A DNA stretch of 64,000 nucleotides, from assembly GCA_009363875.1 (NCBI GenBank), contig CM018686.1, positions 1,054,001 to 1,118,000 on the forward strand, written 5' to 3'. This DNA comes from Mikania micrantha. Lineage: Eukaryota; Streptophyta; Magnoliopsida; Asterales; Asteraceae. Below the pieces are notes generated by a model that had not been told where the DNA came from, made no database searches, and saw only the letters and a program-made list of their open reading frames with translations. Position 1 is the stretch's first letter, and each line of letters starts with the position of its first letter. A program made the position numbers and the translations under genes. Positions 22,804 to 34,284 of this stretch are shown piece by piece.

Positions 22804-24660
22804 TGTTTCAACTCCTAACGCATGACTTAGAATTCTCTTATACACAATGTGTTCAAGATATGCAGTTTCGTTGCATCCTTGCAATTCCATCATTGGCAAA
22901 GGTGTGACATTGATGTTATGTGTATAATAAATTTGTAACATCAATTGAATCACCAAACAATGTAAAAAACCCGAATTTGTAACAAACCGTTCGACGAGAA
23001 GTGCTGGTCAGAAAATGGATTGATTTTCACGGGTCATATCTCATCCAAAAATTAACCGTTTTGATTGATTCAAAATCCTAACACTAACTACAATGAGTCT
23101 AATTTCATTGGAATCTGGTCTTGCAATTTTTGGAGTCTGTTTGATTAGTCAAATCGTTTAAACAAAACTATAGCTTAAATCAGATATAATTTGGCGGTTT
23201 CTTAGACCAACTTCACGGAGTCATAACTCGACAATACAAACTCTAAATAGAGTGATTCTAAATCCCATGATCTAAAAATTTTGTTAACTTTCCAATGACT
23301 CCAAACTACAAGATCCATTGAGTTTCGATCCTCTGGCGACCCCAAAACCATTCGGGGGTCCAAAAACAAAACTGAAAATGACATTAATTTTGTTATAATG
23401 ATTGATAAATATGGTAACTAAATAAATGTAATATATTTCACATGATTTTTGATAAAATATTCAATTGAGTACTGTAAAAAAATTAGATTTTATTTAATTT
23501 ATTTAAAGTGTTAAAATAGATATCAAAGAGACCCTAAAGTCACATAAAAATTGCTATTTGACTTTCTAAACCAATTTTACACAATTTGACCTGAAATTTC
23601 ATTTTCAGTAGCAAATTGGGCTTTAACAAACTATAAAGACTAAAATAAAAGTCTTAAACCTAATAGGATATAATTAATTCGAATCTAACACATGAACGCA
23701 CATGTACTTTTCTTTAGGAGTACAAGACGCAAATTGAGAAAACGAAACTAAAACTAGCAACTTAACACTTGAGGTGAGTACATTCATACTTCCTTCTTTA
23801 CATTTTTGTAATGTTTTAGAGATGTTACCACATGTCCTATACAAATCATGTTATTCTTAGAGTCTTAACAATAATGATGTAATGACTTATTCTATAGAGA
23901 TTGACTTTAGCTGTATGCTATTATATGTTGAAAGATCTTGTGTATCTTGTGTACTTGAAATCTTTGCATGCATATTCGATACAAAGTAGCCTAAGAACAC
24001 CTTCTTCGCATTGACTTAGGTATTCGTGTTAAAAATTGAAATTGTACACATTGCAAACTTGTGGATTACATGCTAAATTTTGGCGTTGCAAACCTTGACT
24101 TACAAGTATGTATGACACTTGTTTGAGAACATTATTGAGGACTATTGAGAACTATGAATACTTGTTGTATGCCTTGTATGACTATTGAGGACTTATTTGA
24201 ATTTTTATAACAGGTCCAGACCGAAGAACCACTTGATCCGAACCAAAGAACCACCTGATCCAAATTGCATCCGACCAAACCCAACCATGGCTGCACCGAT
24301 CAACCTATTCTATGTCATAATGCTAACCATTTCAACCCAAAATACAATATTTTCAAGTCTAGTTACATATTTACACCGATATTAACACTCCTATTAGACT
24401 ATGGGGTGTGCACACACGTGCCATCTTAGAACTCTTCCTTGTTGATTTTTATCCACATGTGGAGAGATCCAGTGTTCTTACTATCCTTACAAGTTTTCAT
24501 TTTTGCCACTAGTTTTTAATATAATTTTACATTTTTTTAACCTCTTTTGGTGTGAAGTGATCTATTTCCATGGTTGAGTGGAATGAAGTGTGATCATATA
24601 TAATACTTGCATGGTTAAGAATGAAAGGGAGTGGAAAGAGGTTCATATTATTCCATAGCC
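22804..24660. other. Unassigned repetitive-looking stretch
   Basis: There is no supported gene. The segment has an LTR-like feel: GAG|GTGAGTAC near 23771 followed by ATAACAG|GT near 24213 mimics the donor/acceptor pair seen in LTRs elsewhere in the window. No element ends or duplications could be placed. The frames at 22612-22956 and 23202-23384 (minus) and 24185-24385 (plus) have no domain. Confidence 0.45.
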
Positions 24661-24670
24661 TTAATTAGTG

Positions 24671-24960
24671 GTCTTTGGAATTTTTTTTTTTAAAATAGGT
24701 GGGTTGTGAGAGGTAGTTGGGATTGTAGGTGGAGAATAGAATTGTTGGTGTTTCTAGGTATGTCGCTGGGGGTATGCGACTTTGCAAAAACTTCGCGGGG
24801 GGGACTTCCCCATGTTTGCACGTTGCCAGATAAAGCACAAAAAAAATGCATTTATGGATGTCGCAGGGGAGGGGGTGGGCGAATTCCATGCAATGACAAA
24901 AAAAAAATCAATTCTGTGAAGTCGCATGGGCAGGACAGATAAAGGAGAAAAAAACAAAAT
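24671..24960. repeat. Left terminal inverted repeat of the MULE relic
   Basis: From AAAATAGGTGGGTTGTGAG at 24692 the sequence matches the reverse complement of the right repeat over about 260 bp, including GGGATTGTAGGTGGAGAAT, CACGTTGCCAGATAAAGCAC, TTATGGATGTCGCAGGGG and GGGTGGGCGAATTCCATGCA. The right copy has an internal duplication of about 70 bp that this copy lacks. Apparent frames here are not genes. Confidence 0.8.
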
Positions 24961-25157
24961 AATTTAATGGATGTCGCAATAGGGGGTGCGAATTCACACT
25001 ACACAACAAAAATATTTGAAATAAAGTGATAAATGACGTGTCTTGTCAACTTAAATTAACCCAGATCATTTCAAACCCTTTAAAAACGTGGAGTTCATTG
25101 TTTTAATCAAATTGGCTTTCTCAACCCACAATTTCTTACTTCTTTTAAAAAAACAGA

Positions 25158-25243
25158 ATGAGTTTAGTAGTGAATCAGGGTCCACTCAAAGAGGATGTTT
25201 TGTTCTTATCAAATACTCATAGAGAGTGTGCTTTGTTTACTAA
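25158..25243 (+). pseudogene. Plant mobile domain (PMD) gene, 5' fragment
   Basis: The ATG at 25158 opens a frame reading MSLVVNQGPLKEDVLFL ... RECALFT. It is cut by the PIF/Harbinger-type element at 25244. Deleting that element and one TAA brings the frame directly into the downstream PMD sequence at 41411. The family (aminotransferase-like plant mobile domain, including MAIN) is found as host genes and within MULEs. This piece alone is too short to identify; its assignment rests on the frame match. Confidence 0.6.
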
Positions 25244-26779
25244 GGGGCTGTTTGGTAGCATCTGAATCATTAATTGCTGAATGGTTAAAGATGTCTAAAT
25301 GATTAAAATGGTCTGAAACATTAAGTGCTAAACCAGTTAACACTGTTTGGCTGAACATCTGAATGAATATGCAGGATGACTATTTTACCCTTCTGAAGCT
25401 CTTTTTTCCATTAATAATATAAATAATAAAAACAAGGTAAAATCCAAATATGCTAAAATTCAAACATCCAAATTACACAATAGTCTTTTCAAAAGAACCA
25501 TCTCATTAATTTACTCTATTTTTTAAAAATAATTACCAACATAAACCTGTTAAAAAACAAATTATATGAATAATATTACGTAATGCCACGTTAAAAAGGG
25601 TGGATATTAACGCCAATATGATGGACTTATGATTTTCATATGATTTATGTGTTTAAAGTTGCGTTTTTATGTGCAATTCGTATATAACGATGATACTTTG
25701 ATATACAATTGTGAATTGCAGGTGAAAATAAGTTATATGGATGTCCGGAGGCATTAACAGGGTGAAAATGCTAACAGATGGATCCGAAGCGGTCGAGAAA
25801 AGCGCTCAGAACTACGGAGGCGCATATCTTGAGCTAGAGGAAGAGTTACGGAACCCATAATATATGTAAACTGAGTTTCTAGACAAGACGAAGCTAAAGA
25901 AATGATCAGCTTGGGCGTAGCCTACGCCCAGGTCACCGTAGGCTACTCCCGAGCGAAGGCTACGCCAAAAAATCCAGCGTTGGCTGGAGTTCTTCACCGT
26001 TCTGATGGGGTCAGCGTAGGCTACACCCAAATGCGGAAAAACGGATTTTTTTTACCCTATCTTGCCTATTTTGAAGGGGAACCATTCTAAGTTGAAAATT
26101 AAGGTTTTTGGGGGCGATTTTGGACGGGGCGATTTTGGACCAAAAAACTCAGTTTTGGGTGGCTCCAAATCAAGATTCGATTCAAGAATTCATCCATGGT
26201 ATCAACAATTAAAGATCAAATCTTGAGAAGGCAAGGCTAGTTTCTTCGTAATCACTTCCGGGCAATTAGGGTTGTAAGTGAAACTGTCACATCTCGAGCC
26301 GGCGGGATAGGATCGGTTGTCCCGTCGGGCGGAAGGTTCCCGGGGCGCGATATCGTGAGTGATAATCGGATTTGATCAGATTGTTATATGGCACATGATA
26401 CATAATTGAGAAATGCTAAATATGATAGAATTACAAAGTTAAATTACATCAGTATTGTTTATAATTTAACAATGTAAATCTACTATTAACATCATAAGTT
26501 TCTATCTTGTATTTACACAAGATATACAAAATGGTATGTGTAATGATGTCTTCAAAAGTATGCAGGTCCAAAATACTAAGTCTTCTATTTGAAGTCCTAG
26601 TCCAGAAGTAATGACTTCCTAATTGACCTGTTCGTCACCTGAGAAGTCATGCAAAAAGATCAAGTCAACACATGGTTGGTGAGTTCATAGAGTTTTGTAA
26701 ATTTGAAAATGTTTTGAACCCTTCCTTCGGTAAAGACCCTAACCTCATTAACACGACATGTATCATCCAGATCGGTATG

Positions 26780-26804
26780 CTTATATATAGGGCATACCCC
26801 TGGG
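26780..26804 (-). promoter_or_regulatory. Candidate LTR core promoter (3' LTR of element 2)
   Basis: On the minus strand the sequence reads TATGCCCTATATATAAGCAT, identical to the segment in the 5' LTR (37692-37716) and to the solo LTR near 45766. A GGGATGGCGTCTGGGCGGGG block lies just upstream, matching the GGGACGGTGGCTGGGC block of other LTRs. Confidence 0.5.
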
Positions 26805-27209
26805 TCAAGGCTACAACCCCGCCCAGACGCCATCCCACCACATACTAATCCGCATAGGACATTGTTGTTAATGATAATTAAGCGTTTTTACCTACCATAC
26901 ACTTTTAAACACCCATGATTCCTCTGTTCTCTGTTCCTGTAATTTCAATCTTTGAAATCTCTCTTGATTTCATATATTCATCATACAAATATGATTAAAA
27001 AAACAAATTGCAGAATTAGTTATAAATGCTTAATTAAATAAATAAATAAACATTCAATAAAATCTAAGTCCTAATGATTGGGGCCTTTGGTCAACTCGAG
27101 TAGACTAGTTTGTCAATCATGGTACTTAGTAGTAAAGGAGATATGTAAACCTCATCAAACATGTGACCTATAATCAATCAATCTAGCTAGGACATCTTTT
27201 GATATATAG

Positions 27210-27575
27210 GCTTTCATAGTTCTTTAGACCGTCCATAGTTCTTTAGTTCTTTAGTTCTTTGGCACATGTTATCTTTGAGCATTTCCCAGATGTTCCTCAA
27301 AGTAGTTCTTTGTACTTAGTTCTTTGAAATAGATCGTTAGTTCTTTGACAACACCTTCTTGAAATAGTTCTTTGAAAATAGATCGTTAGTTCTTTGACAA
27401 CACCTTCTTGAAATAGTTCTTTGAAAATAGATCGTTAGTTCTTTGACAACACCTTCTTGAAATAGTTCTTTGAAAATAGATCGTTAGTTCTTTGAAAATA
27501 GATCTTTGAAAATAGTTCTTTGTTTGAGGTCTTTAGTTCTTTGAAAATAGTTCTTTGAAATAGTTCTTTGATACA
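27210..27575. repeat. AGTTCTTTGA minisatellite in the 3' LTR of element 2
   Basis: Short units AGTTCTTTG and GTTAGTTCTTTGACAACACC build an array with a higher-order unit of about 49 bp. The equivalent array at about 38130-38440 in the 5' LTR has one higher-order unit fewer, so copy number changed after insertion or during reverse transcription. Confidence 0.9.
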
Positions 27576-28558
27576 TAACAGTTACCTAACCAGGAGTCTA
27601 AGATAACAGTTATACATGTAAACATATAAAAGCATTCAAGTAAACAATTTACATAAAACAGTTTACGCATGCTTCTCAGCCCCGCGTTTTAAAACAAAAT
27701 GTTAGAAAAGGGGCAATGAACTCACCTGTGTTGCTGTGCAAATGAAATATCACAAAAGATAATGCGCGCTCTTTGACTGTAGCTTATGTGTCTTTAGCAC
27801 CTGAGTTGTTTTAAGAAATTCGAATACGATAAGTGTTTAAAATAAACGTTGGGTCTAGGGTTTGGTCTCGGTGGTGCAACTAAGTGTCCTAGATTACTAA
27901 TGCGTCTTCTATGACTCCTTTTAGCTTAGCCTAACTTATTACCCAACAGTAACCTTAATCCCACATTAATCAATTAAAAACTTTAAGTAAGAACGCTTTC
28001 AAACTTGATCATTTCAAATTAGCCATTTATTTATAAAAAATCATTTAATTAATTTAATAGGATTTATGAGTCATTTATCTTTATTAAAACATAATTAATT
28101 TAAAAGATGAATATACATAACATGATGAGCTTAAGTTAATCCCATTGGGCCAACCTCGGCCCATTAATTGACTTTGAATCTTTGAACGAGTTCATGATAC
28201 TTCTAGAGAATCACTTAGGTTGGTTTCATGTCCTTAACAGATTTCCTAAGGTGTAAGTGTTAATGGTCACATCAACACTTCACAACCTTAACTTATTGTT
28301 TTCGGATTCACACGATTATGTAAAAGAACTTTAGTTTAACTCCCATTGTTACTATGATCCTTACTTGGTTTAATGTCCTATGGTGAAACTATATCCACTC
28401 AACTCATATTGCATGGAACTAGAAACCCTAATCTCATCACATGCACACACACATGATACCCCCATGCATGCATGCCCTCTTGTTCTTGATTCGTTATTTA
28501 TTGACCCAAAGGTTCTTAGACCGAAAGAGTTTGGACTTAGGAGGGTCATGGCTGCATG

Positions 28559-28830
28559 AGATCACTTTGGTCGACTAGGGTTTGCTGCATGAGCTTTGGC
28601 CGAATAGAGCAGCTGTATGGTCGAATGAGTCTAGGCCGAAAGAGCTTGGGCGAATAACCAGTTGGCCGAAGGAGCCTGGATGGATCAAATGAGGATGGTC
28701 GAATGAGTGCCGTATGTGAGTCGAATGAAGCCATGGCCGAAGGGCCTGATTCGGCGAATGGGCTGACCTCTTCGGCCGAATGAGGTCCCCAGGGGTCATT
28801 CGGCGAGCTGGGCTGGTGACATTCGGCCGC
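28559..28830. repeat. GCCGAATGAG word cluster
   Basis: Words such as GGCCGAATGAG, GTCGAATGAG and CATTCGGC recur about every 20-30 bp, some forming ATTCGGCCGAAT-type palindromes. The same cluster is at 39427-39695 in the other LTR. Apparent frames of 97-102 codons on the minus strand follow this composition and are not genes. Confidence 0.7.
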
Positions 28831-29091
28831 TCGAGTTCCAGGATGTTCAGCCACCCAATTTCGATCAAATGACTACCCCAGATCTTAACTCACTGGTTCT
28901 CACACTATCCTAGAGTGTTTGTGATTGATTTCCCTAAGGTTTAAGAGGCTAGAATCGACTAACAAGGTGTGGTCGAATTTAGGGTTTTCAAACCCCAAAA
29001 CCGAATATAAATCTGCGATTTTACCTGAAATCGAAGGATGTGTGACAATCCGACTTTTCGGATTAACCCTGTTAACTGAAAATGGTTAGAT

Positions 29092-29340
29092 CACAGGCCC
29101 AATAAGTCATGTAAGGCCCAGTAAGGCCAAAGAAGGCCCAGTAAGGCCAAAGAAGGCCCAGTAAGGCCCAATAAGGCCAAGGTAGGCCAATGAGGCCCAA
29201 TAGTAGTTATGAGGCCCAATTACAAATTCAAGGCCCAAGATAGGCCCAATTATATTTTGTGAGACCCAAGTGGACAGAAGGTAGGCCCAATGAGCCTAAG
29301 GTAGGCCCAATTGGCCCAAATGGGTTAACCTAGCCCAATA
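29092..29340. repeat. AGGCCCAATAAGGCC word cluster
   Basis: AGGCCCA, AAGGCCA and TAGGCCCAAT words recur many times in about 250 bp. Some adjacent units repeat exactly (GTAAGGCCAAAGAAGGCCCA twice), so part arose by tandem duplication. Confidence 0.8.
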
Positions 29341-30674
29341 ATGTCTCAATTGGCCCAATTTGTACCAAATTGGGAATTTAATTTAGTTTTATTAGCCGAA
29401 AACTAAGAAAATCATAGGAGACCAAACTTTAAAGGATTAGAATTAAGCAAAATGGGTCTAGAAACATTAAAATATAAGTATCACAATTGTAATTACATCA
29501 AATTGGGGATTTTGACCTTGGAAGTCAAAAATTCGGCCAATTAGTTTATGAAAATTCCAATTCCACATTCATACTAATTTGTAACTGAAATTAATCAGTT
29601 GTAAGTATCAAATTAATGATTAGTAACCACTATCAGGCGTTATGGTCACAATTATTAGTAGAATTAAGGGCAAAATGAGGCCAAGGGTCGTAACCGTTGC
29701 ATAGTAACATCAAAAACGCAAAATTCGATTTCATTATTCACAATTGAACCTACAAGGACCCTGGTCGGCACATTTAGGAAGATTTTCATATTCTAATTCG
29801 AGGCAAGAAGGAGCGAGGGAGAGAAGTCGATCGTGAGCCAGCCGAATAGCAATTCTTTAGTCGATCTCCTTCGAGTCAAGACCAAATCAAGTAAGTTACC
29901 ACTTTTACATAACCTAAATATGCCGATTAAACATAGCCCCATAACAATTTGTGGTTCTAATATCGAATTATATGATAGCCGGTTCTAGGGTTCATCATTT
30001 AGAACGAATTGGGGGTTAGGGTTCAAACGGTTTTAAAAACCAAATCTAATGATACAGAGTGTTTCGAAATACTCTGTTCATTGAAAACCATGTTCTAATT
30101 TCAGTTCTTAATATCGAATTTCATGTTTTCTAATTCTAGGGTTTATATAAGAATCGGTTTTGGGGGTTTTGATCCAAATGAGTTATAAAATCCAATTCAA
30201 CCTTTCAGACATGTTCGAAATTCATATTAGATTGAAAAACATGTATCAATTTCATGTAACAACAATGAATACTAAGATTTTGAGTTTTAGAGTTCTAAGT
30301 CTAAACGGATTTGGGGGTTTATTGCTTAAACGGGTTAGAAATGAAATTAAGTCACACATATAGATTCAGAAGGGTGCGTTTGAGATGAGACCCATATCAA
30401 TTTCATATTATATTATCGAATTGGAAGATTTTAAGTTCTAGGGTTATTCGTGAAAAACGAATTTGGGGTTTTTGTTTGTAATGGTTATAATAATCGAATT
30501 AAACGACTTAGAAGGGTTCGAAATATCATATCAATTGAAAACCCTATGGTGTTGATGTTGATCGGGTTCGATTTATGGATCAATTGGAGCTATGTGCTTC
30601 GGCTATAGTAGGAAATAGGGGAATCCGATCAGTTGTGGATAAAGGATTTTAAACAGGACTTGGTTAATGAAATG

Positions 30675-30745
30675 TGAGATAGATCAGATGGTAAATTGGG
30701 TGTATGTTGGGTTGGAGGTCACGGGTTCGAGCCCGGCCCCCAACA
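30675..30745 (+). repeat. SINE-like or tRNA-like unit with A and B boxes
   Basis: TAGATCAGATGG (30680-30691) resembles a Pol III A box and GGTTCGAGCC (30724-30733) is a perfect B box, 44 bp apart as in tRNA-derived SINEs. The flanks GGAGGTCACG also match the SINE at 61755. No poly(A) tail or target-site duplication was found, so it may be an old fragment carried by the LTR. It does not fold as a complete tRNA by eye. Confidence 0.5.
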
Positions 30746-32825
30746 GTTTTTGGATTTTAACATTTTTTTAGTGTTTTGACCATATCTTATTCGTTTCAAG
30801 TCCGATTCGACTCGTTCGAGTTGCGTTGGAACCGTAACGGGAATACGAACAACCAGAAATAGTAAAATTCATATTTTAGAACGGAAACGAAATCGCGTAT
30901 AACTACGGTTATTAAAATAAAATCATATAAGATTTTATTTAAACGAGTTCAAAGACACGCGTACTTTCGTATGCATATTTCTCACACTTTAGCATACGTG
31001 TGTTGACTCGTATGTGATTTCAAGCACAAAACGACTATTCGAATAACACTAAGTTATTGTTAAACACAGGTTCTTCGTAGGAGAACTGTTTACACGAGTT
31101 TAAGTGCGTTTGATCATTCTGCAATACTCAAAGGTGCGTACACGGCCCCTTTCTTATTTTAAACTGTTTTGGGGGAGAAAACATGTGCAACAAACTCTTT
31201 TTAGATACATATCACTTGCATGAGTTAGCTGTTTACATTATGTGACAACATAGCAATTGAAAGTCCTTACACACCTCGAACCGTTTAGTTTGCCATAGCG
31301 CAAAGCTTGGTAGTTGGAAATAGATCTATTAGGTTTGACAAACTTCACCTGGTAGATGGGATCTACGTAGGTGTTTGACTGACCAAACACATTTTACTAT
31401 TGTTGTGCTAGACAATAGTGGCAAGGCAAAAACATGCTATAGCATGGCAATTCGTCAGCTTCGGTGTCGACCACTTATGTAAATAGTTTATATGACTAGC
31501 TATCATGACTATGCATGTGTGATTATGTTATCTGCAAACTTGATATTCAAACTGTTGTTTTGAACCTTGTGAATACTTAAAACCTGTGTTATGCACCAAC
31601 CTTTGTGTTGACTTGATTTACATGTTTTCTCAGGACGCTAAGGTGCGCAGCAAAGCTGGCATGGACTAGGAGATAGAGTCACATGCATGTTTTACATTTA
31701 TACTGTTTAAGTTACACATTTGGGAATTTTGTTTTGTAATTTACATGTTACAACTGTTACTTTGGTTATTGTTTTAAAACGCTTCTGCAACTTTTAAAAA
31801 CTTTGATGTTTTAGACCAAAGTATGTTTTGAAATTCATATAGAGGTCTTCGTTATGTCTAATGATCTGAGATCCTGGTTTGTCACGTTCCCAAACGGTAT
31901 GATTCCGTTAGTTGAAAATTGGGGGTGTGACAGGATGGAAGCTTAGATCTGTTGTACTTTCGAACTCTACTAGTGATGGTGGAGATTTTGACACCAAAAT
32001 CACACGAAATGGTTGAGTCTTGAGCTAGAAATCTTAGAGAGATGGTGGGTGTTTTAGAGAGAGAAAGCTTGAGAGAAAGAGAGAACGGTGATGGTGATGA
32101 AAGCTGGTAGTTGGGGTTGATTATGGCATTAAATGCCATAATAAATGCTTCCACATTTACCGGGTTTGTTCGGGTTCGTTCGGTTTCACGTGGTTTCGCG
32201 TAGAAATGTCGTTTTCGCGTCATTTTCGTAACGAACTGACTCGGTTTTTAAAATAGAAGTTATAAAATTATTTTAGATTGTGGTTCCTAATAAATTAACT
32301 AAATATCCTTTAATTATTTAAATTTTAAAATATTTATTTACGTTTAAATCGAATCGCGCGGTTATCGCGCGTATTTGCTCGAATCGTCACCCGATCAAAC
32401 ACGACGATAACTACACTTTTCAATATTGTTTTCTAATTATTGAATATCATTCAGAACGTTAAACTTTCAGATTTATTCGTACAGATCGTCACCTATACGA
32501 AAAAATTCGTCGGTTTAGCATTCACTTAACGATATCCGTGCTGTTTTGTTCTGTAAAGCCTCACATACGTTTATACTCGAATAACTTCCTAACAAATAAT
32601 CACATGATGGTTCTGTGTTGCCAGATAATTATCTGACTCAAGATCCATTGTTCTGAACTTGTTTCTCTGAAATGATTATGATTTCACTGTTTTGATAACA
32701 TGAAATGATATTGAAACTTGACATGAATATGAAATACACTGAATTACATAAGATTTGTACCTGATTACTGTTCATGTACTGTTTACGATCACTATTCCGG
32801 TGACGGTTCCGGCACTGATGTTACA

Positions 32826-32861
32826 GTCTCCCCTTGTTAAAGAAATTTCGTCCCGAAATTT
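32826..32861 (-). other. Polypurine tract and palindrome of element 2
   Basis: Reading the minus strand, AAATTTCGGGACGAAATTT (32861-32843) is followed by TCTTTAACA and the purine tract AGGGGAGAC next to the 3' LTR. It has the same palindrome, spacing and tract position as in element 1, although the LTRs of the two elements are unrelated. Confidence 0.85.
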
Positions 32862-34284
32862 AAGAATTGTTATCGGGTACAGCTTCCTCTTCAAACAGTT
32901 GGGGATACTTTAACTTCATGTGATCTTCACGTTCCCAAGTAAACTCGGGTCCGCGTCTTGAGTTCCAACGAACCTTTACTATCGGAATACGGCTTCGCCT
33001 CAGTTGCTTGACTTTGCGATCCATAATCTCTAAAGGTTCTTCTATGAAATGTAACTGATCATCGACTTGAATTTCTTCGAGTGGAATGACGAGTGATTCG
33101 TCAGTAAGGCATTTCTTTAAGTTCGAGACGTGAAACACGTCATGCACACCACTGAGTTCATCTGGTAATCTCAGTCTATACGCCACAGGACCAATACGTT
33201 CGATGATTTCGAACGGTCCCACGTATCGTGGTGCTAGTTTGCCTTTTGTTCCAAAGCGAACTACGCCCTTCCATGGAGAAACCTTCAACATGACACGATC
33301 TCCCACTTGGAATTCCAACGGCTTACGCCGTTTGTCAGCATAGCTTTTCTGTCTGCTTCTTGTAGCTTGCAATCTTCTCTGAATCTGAGCAATCTTGTCA
33401 GTGGTTTCCTGAATCAGTTCTGGTCCAGTTATACGGTTATCTCCCACTTCAGTCCAACAGATCGGTGATCGACATTTCAGGCCATAGAGAGCCTCGAATG
33501 GTGCACATCCGATACTGCTGTGATAACTGTTATTGTAGGAGAACTCAATCAGTGGCAAATGAGAATCCCAATTCCCACCGAAATCCAAAATACAGGCCCT
33601 TAACATGTCCTCTAGGGTCTGAATCGTACGTTCACTTTGACCGTCCGTTTGTGGATGGTAAGCTGTACTCAAATTTAACTGCGTCCCTAGAGATTTCTGT
33701 AGTGATTGCAAGAACCTTGATGTAAATCTGCTGTCTCGATCGGAAATAATAGACAATGGCACACCATGACGTATCACTATCTCATTGATGTACAACCTCG
33801 CCAGTTTATCCATCGTGAAAGTTTCACGTATCGGCAAGAAATGAGCAGATTTCGTTAAACGATCTATGATCACCCAAATTGTATCGTGACCACTAGAAGT
33901 GCGGGGTAGCTTGGTAATGAAATCCATAGCTATTTGTTCCCACTTCCAGAGCAGAATCTCAGGCTGTTCCAGTAAACCAGACGGTTTCTGGTGTTCCGCC
34001 TTTACCTTCGCACACGTTAGACATCGACCGACGTACTCGGCTATGTCTTTCTTCATTCCAGGCCACCAATAAAATCCACGCAAGTCTTGGTACATTTTAT
34101 CGGCGCCTGGATGAACAGAGTATTTTGTCTTGTGTGCTTCATCGAAGATAAGTTTTCTCAATTCGTCAACCACCGGGATCCATATACGATCCTGATAGTA
34201 GATCATTCCATCGGACTTGGTCTCTAAATGTTTCTCTGCTCCGCAGTCAAGTTCTTTCTTCAAGTTTCCTCTGTCAACTGACTC
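32860..34284 (-). CDS. pol of element 2, second part (integrase, chromodomain)
   Basis: This lies in the same frame as the preceding part and is separated from it only by the TAG at 34285-34287. It contains the integrase zinc finger (HPGADKMY ... CLTCAKVK), the DDE core (MDFITKLPR, SDRDSRF, GQSERTIQT), the GPY-type region (VGPFEIIERIGPVAYRL) and a chromodomain-like C-terminus (VKVRWNSRRGPEFTWERED). The end runs to PDNNS and the stop overlaps the palindrome before the 3' LTR. Apart from the upstream stop it looks intact. Confidence 0.92.
   Translation of the reverse strand, partial: ESVDRGNLKKELDCGAEKHLETKSDGMIYYQDRIWIPVVDELRKLIFDEAHKTKYSVHPGADKMYQDLRGFYWWPGMKKDIAEYVGRCLTCAKVKAEHQKPSGLLEQPEILLWKWEQIAMDFITKLPRTSSGHDTIWVIIDRLTKSAHFLPIRETFTMDKLARLYINEIVIRHGVPLSIISDRDSRFTSRFLQSLQKSLGTQLNLSTAYHPQTDGQSERTIQTLEDMLRACILDFGGNWDSHLPLIEFSYNNSYHSSIGCAPFEALYGLKCRSPICWTEVGDNRITGPELIQETTDKIAQIQRRLQATRSRQKSYADKRRKPLEFQVGDRVMLKVSPWKGVVRFGTKGKLAPRYVGPFEIIERIGPVAYRLRLPDELSGVHDVFHVSNLKKCLTDESLVIPLEEIQVDDQLHFIEEPLEIMDRKVKQLRRSRIPIVKVRWNSRRGPEFTWEREDHMKLKYPQLFEEEAVPDNNS

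Larger units (their letters stand above)
29041..31932 (+). mobile_element. Solo LTR inserted in the 3' LTR of element 2
   Basis: This 2,892-bp insertion starts TGTGACAATCCG and ends GGGGGTGTGACA, flanked by the duplication GGATG (29036-29040 and 31933-31937). The empty site is visible in the 5' LTR near 39905 (CGAAGGATGGAAGC), which proves the insertion. It has no coding region. The beginning (29092-29340) is crowded with AGGCCCA words. A SINE-like unit sits at about 30675-30745, and a candidate intron at 31134-31633. Confidence 0.92.
26285..32825 (-). repeat. 3' LTR of element 2, interrupted
   Basis: Without the solo LTR at 29041-31932 and one 5-bp duplication, it is about 3,644 bp. It is longer than the 5' LTR mainly because it has an extra ~49-bp minisatellite unit and a small insertion (GTTCGGGTTCG) near 32170. 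It shows the TATA segment (26781-26800), the minisatellite (27210-27570), a GCGCGCATTAT block near 27763 and a candidate intron (26639-27725). Confidence 0.9.

Noticed and set aside
25812..26090. Short frames over the GTAGGCTACGCCC repeats
   Set aside because: The frames on both strands arise from short inverted words and have no domain.
28546..28868. 97-102-codon minus-strand frames, repeated at 39413-39735
   Set aside because: They follow the GCCGAATGAG word cluster within the two LTRs of element 2 and show no domain.
30675..30745. Functional tRNA gene
   Set aside because: A and B boxes are present, but the acceptor and anticodon stems do not pair by eye.
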